Shown: positions 59,570 to 64,000 of the stretch, one piece after another
How the letters are laid out: the number at the start of each line of letters is the position of its first letter
Numbering within the stretch: position 1 is the first letter of the stretch
Source of the DNA: Onthophagus taurus
Lineage: Eukaryota; Arthropoda; Insecta; Coleoptera; Scarabaeidae
Direction of reading: 5' to 3'
NCBI RefSeq assembly: GCF_036711975.1
Contig: NC_091966.1
Span: forward strand, 12,531,501 to 12,595,500
DNA: 64,000 nt
Translations under genes and position numbers: made by a program
The notes under the pieces: generated by a model
What the model saw: the letters and a program-made list of their open reading frames with translations, nothing else
What the model was told of the DNA's origin: nothing
Database searches by the model: none

Positions 59570-62500
59570 ATATAGTAAATTATCTATTTTTACTGGGTCC
59601 AAACTTTTATAACATTACTGTTTGATATTTATTTGTTCATGTTCTTGTATTTTTTATCACTCTGTCCATTAATATAAATGTCCATAATACTCTGTCCATA
59701 ATATAAAATATAAATTTTTGTACAAATTTGAAATTTCAGTTTTGTTTCTTTATCTACTTTAATTGATTATATTTCCTTTGGGACTTTATGTATATTACAA
59801 CAATTTCTTCATTATGCATCAGTTCTTCTTAACGATGTTCGCATTTGCTGGAAAATATCTTCTTCTACCTTTGTATAAGAACATTCTTTCAAAATAAGAT
59901 TCCTTGCAACTAGTTTATATCCTCCGCTATGACCTTTATTCGCCAATGATTTACGTTCAAATTGCTGTCTTGCTCTGGATTTATTTTATTATTCTCTACA
60001 TAATTTAAACTCTCCACAAATTTATTCAACAATGTTCTTATCAAAAAAAATGAAAATTGTAAAAAAATAAATCTAATCGATAATAATTCAATATTAAAAT
60101 TAATTTGAACTAAAGATAAATCAATTTGGGAAAACAAAACTGTAAAGAAAAGTGTTAAGAATAAACGTTATAAATGTTGTATGATGCTTTTAGTAAATTT
60201 TTGACGAAAGCGTGTTAAAACGTTATTACCAAATCGCTAGGTAGCAGCGTTCTTCTCTTTATTACTGCACATAAAACCTAACTGCAAAATTGTTCCTGAA
60301 GGCTGTAAATAGAAAGAAAAGACAAAGTTGTTATCACTGTTGGATTTTGTGTACAGAACATGTTTTGAAAGGCAATTTTAATTTAAAACTCGTTTATTAA
60401 TTGATTCAATTAAAAAAAAATTGTATTCATAAATTGTGCTCGTAAAACTAATCTAATTATAACGTTTTTTAATCGATTATAGCGCGTCTCTTTTCGAACG
60501 TTTTCTTGTTAACTGTCAATGTTAATTACCTCTTTGGTATTAACCAGCAAACCAGAAACATATTAGGAAAAAGAAGAAGTTTATGAACGTTCAGTTTACG
60601 AAGATTCTTAAATTTGCGAAATTTGAATACGTTCCCATGATAAACGCTTTCATTTACAACATCTAAGTCTTTTTCTTGTAACTGGAGATCTGTTTATGAA
60701 CTCTACAGTAGTAGAGTATACGATCCTTTTTATGGTTTTCGCGGTGATTTATTGCGAGTTTTGCATCTCGTCTTAAGTCAAGTTTAACTTAAAGCTTTTC
60801 TCAAAGCTATTCATAGTAGCATGTTCAAGCAAAATTTTCACACGTACGGCGCTCGTTTTTCTTCGAAGCAACTCGGTTTATAGTCCTCCAAACAATGCCA
60901 GAGTTTCTTTTAGGCAAAATACGTAAAGACTTCCGCCAAAACTATGGCACATCATAAATTCGAGTTAGTTCAGTCAATTTCTTTCTAGAATGACTAAATA
61001 GCCGATTTTAAATATATGTACTTTGAAGAATTTTTATTATTATTTCGATTAAATAATTTAGTTTTTTTGGAACTTCTTGAGACAAAGAAAGACGAATTTC
61101 TCTATCTTAGCTCTACACTACCTAATATTGAAGCGGTTAAATATAGCCCAGTGTCCAAATGCGTTATTTATGTCGTTCACCGTCGTCCGTTTCGTTTACG
61201 TGTGGCGTAACGAGTTAGACAAGACAGAAAAATATTGTCGCCAAGTTCTTATCCCATAAACTAAAGAATTTCTAATACCTTTGTAGATATATTGCAAAAC
61301 AAAGAGAACGAGGTTTTCTGGTTTAAACGTATCGAATATCCCCGATAGGTTATGCATTAACGAATACTTAAGGAATATTAATGCCGACTTGTTCAAATGT
61401 CGTGAAAAGTTTAACAAATATGTGTGGTTAAGAAATTGTGTTATCCATGTACGGCACAATAATCACCCGAGGTCTTTTGTAATGAAGTCCTTGTAACCAA
61501 GTTGGCTTGTAAAAGTAGTAATTATTATAGTAATCAAAGTATCGTAACCATATGTTTTTAAGACGTTTGTGAGCTGCGCATCAAAATTGCTCATCTCAAT
61601 CCTCTTTGCTTATTAGCTAATTTGTCTTACGGTATCAAACTTTAACGACTCTATCGTCGATAGAGATAGTTTGCAACAATTATGTCATCTACAGAAGAGA
61701 TAGACGTGCTAGATAAAAAGATATTTCTGTAAAATCTATACCAGAATACTCTACCGGGCTCAATAATTCTGCGCCTTCTTGCAATCCTTTCCATTTTTCA
61801 GTCTTTTTTTTGCGATTACAATTCGGAGAATACTGATGTTAGTAGTAGTCTTTTCGTAGTCTTTTAATCGTTGGTAATTAGACTTATTTAATTAATCTTG
61901 TTATTTGTAATAGTAGAACTCTAGATTTAATTCTATGTAATATAAGTATGCTGAGTTCTCTCCGATCATACAGCTTTATTTTAACTTATACTTTAAAGTT
62001 TTTGTGTCAATCAAACTGCTCACGGATTTTACTTTATGGGTCATTGTCCGCATTAGCCATATGCCAATTTTAATAGCATAAATGAATCAATTCTTCTAGT
62101 GGATAAGACTTTATAGTTTAGCTACATTGATATAAACTAGTGTGTTAATGTTTTTTACAGTTTACTGAGCAGAATCGCAACTGGCTTTGTTCCGTGTGTT
62201 AACCTAATTAACCTTGATCAAGTACAAAACTTATTTAATCAAATTACAAACTAAGTGATTAATCTAATTTAATTATTTGACTGTACCTGTCATATGTGCA
62301 TAACCACATCTACTCCAGTTACTTCATTTAGAAGCCTTTGAGATGCTATATTTTACCTCTGATTTGAGCAAACTCAAGATAGGGGGTTTGATTTAGTATT
62401 TTTATCATCTTTTCAATTGAACCATTTCTCGTCATCCATAATATGATGTTACTCATTACACAATCGTTTCAAAAAGATTATTATAGAACGTGACAATGAT

Positions 62501-64000
62501 TTTTTAGTAATTTTAAAGTATGCGACACAATCCTCTGTAAATTAGATTGGAGATAAATTGTCATTTCATTATAAAGTACAATATGTTCCTAATAGTTCCA
62601 AATACCTGTTACACCTGTTCCTTTGTTCTTAGTGATATAGCATAAATCCCCAAAATGTTAAAATAGGATGATTTTTCTTAATAAAATCAATTATAACCTT
62701 TTTACCTAGTTAAAGTTATTATAATATAAAGCTTGTAGAATGTTATATTGCAGATTTTTTTGTCATTAATGAGTTATTTCTACATATTTAACGCCTTATT
62801 TTAAAGAGGTATCACATAAAAGTTGATTATTAAATATATAAAAGTTGATGAAATTAAATGATTTTTGCACATCATCACTCAAAAATTATCCAATAAATTT
62901 CGTAACGCTTTAGGCAAGAATATAAATAATTGACAGTTTTATACATAGACAACATGTAATTATTGTAGCGTAGGATGCGTCCCTCCTTTTCCATGTTCAT
63001 ACACATTGACTGAAATCTTTTACCATGTCATAACGCATTCATAATACTTGTATGTATCGCACATAACTTAAATATAAAACTTTTAATCAAGTGAAAGAAC
63101 TCTAATTTAACTAACAACGATACGATTAAAACATTACTCCAGCTTAGTTAGATACTACTCCAACTAAATAAGATTAAACCATGTAAATTTTCAAACCGCA
63201 AAGTACAAAACCAAACCTGTTTTTAATGTAATGTTAAATAACTACTTATGATTTTCAAATTTCTTATTCCATTATATACCGTAAACCACAACACGACCGC
63301 CATTGGTAATCAACAACTGTAAAGTCTCCTACTAACGTAGCATTATTGATAATCGTAGAAACTATCCACACCCGGCAATTTACCCATAATATCCCCTTAT
63401 TTTGTGAACCGGAAAATCTTTCAAACCAGAACCAATACCTATTATGCGATAATTGATTTTGTACCTACTATAGAAACCAGGATCGGATATATATTTAAGG
63501 AAAATGTTGCTTCTAAATGCTTATTCTAAACATGGGAACAGGAAAATGGTACAATTCTATTTGAGATCATAACGATTACTTGCCGTAATGAATCGTAGAT
63601 TGAACCGTACTGAGAGAGGGGAAAGCGACTTTATACACGACGGATCACGAAACGTATCGAATTTAGATTTATCGGCGCACTTTATCTCGATTTAGAGATG
63701 GGCAACACATCACGACCGGCATAATCTAGATCTATATCGTTTCGAGGACAGCTACATTGTCCTGCTGCAAGCGGATACTGTGAACAGTCGGGACAATTCG
63801 TAGAATTTGGGCGAGGAATGTAATTGTTATTTAATTGTTTAGTTAGATAACCAACCCAAGATCTATTATTTTATGGGTGTATCAATTAAATAGAACATCT
63901 TGTAAAAAAGAAGAATTCTAGTTTCATTTTTAAATTTAAAATAATCATTAAGCTTGAAAGTGAAGTAGTCTAAAAAGAAATAATTACAAAATCTTCTTAT
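59570..64000. other. No recognised gene
   Basis: AT-rich to mixed DNA with short frames only. Patches near 60480-60920, 61620-61860 and 63270-63800 are less AT-rich and could be regulatory. No RNA gene, transposon end or protein domain is recognised. Confidence 0.4.

Noticed and set aside
1..64000. tRNA, rRNA, CRISPR array, riboswitch or bacterial-type operon
   Set aside because: No cloverleaf, rRNA-like or spacer-repeat structure was noticed on reading, and the DNA is clearly eukaryotic; no covariance search could be run.

Overview
The window looks like nuclear DNA of an insect, most likely a beetle. It is AT-rich. Its genes are animal genes cut by spliceosomal introns, many only about 45-60 bp long. 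The rest is packed with insect-type transposons: Tc1/mariner, pogo/Tigger, piggyBac, PIF/Harbinger, hAT, Penelope-like and jockey/RTE-type LINEs. The species is inference; nothing in the sequence names it.

Five conserved host genes can be rebuilt exon by exon, all on the minus strand, in the left 39 kb. They are the 5' end of GANAB (ER glucosidase II alpha, running off the left edge), WDR70, POC1, MMS22L (two long exons, one 4.8 kb intron) and NTAN1 (six exons, one 9.8 kb intron). They are housekeeping genes for ER glycan trimming, the DNA-damage response, centrioles, replication-fork repair and the Asn N-degron pathway. I see no operon-like functional link between them.

Between and inside these genes lie layered mobile elements. 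At 7.4-11.6 kb there are LINE and mariner remains and a GC-rich piggyBac-type MITE. The MMS22L intron holds a LINE, a foldback MITE, and a Penelope-like element with a hAT inserted in it (8-bp target duplication visible). At 20.5-23.5 kb there is a complete PIF/Harbinger element with an apparently intact five-exon transposase and a Myb-like partner broken by one stop. At 23.7-27.1 kb a mariner-like element carries a palindromic MITE in its right terminal repeat, and that MITE carries a sibling MITE at its exact centre. The NTAN1 intron holds decayed mariner and piggyBac copies, a mariner-like element with TIRs, and a 3.3 kb pogo-like element. The pogo-like element has an intact 529-codon DDD transposase, roughly 600-bp inverted repeats and an unusual C-terminal Cys/His cluster.

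From 39.2 kb to the right edge no conserved host gene is recognisable. This part holds decayed LINE, Tigger, piggyBac and mariner pieces, two MITEs, a hairpin-forming tandem repeat, and several GC-richer patches without convincing coding potential that could be regulatory DNA or unrecognised exons.

The most notable points are the pogo-like element sitting at the centre of a palindrome, the MITE-inside-MITE at a palindrome centre, the triplicated promoter plus first exon of WDR70, and a POC1 that seems to lack its C-terminal coiled coil. All exon calls were made by eye from splice signals and family knowledge; no alignment was run.
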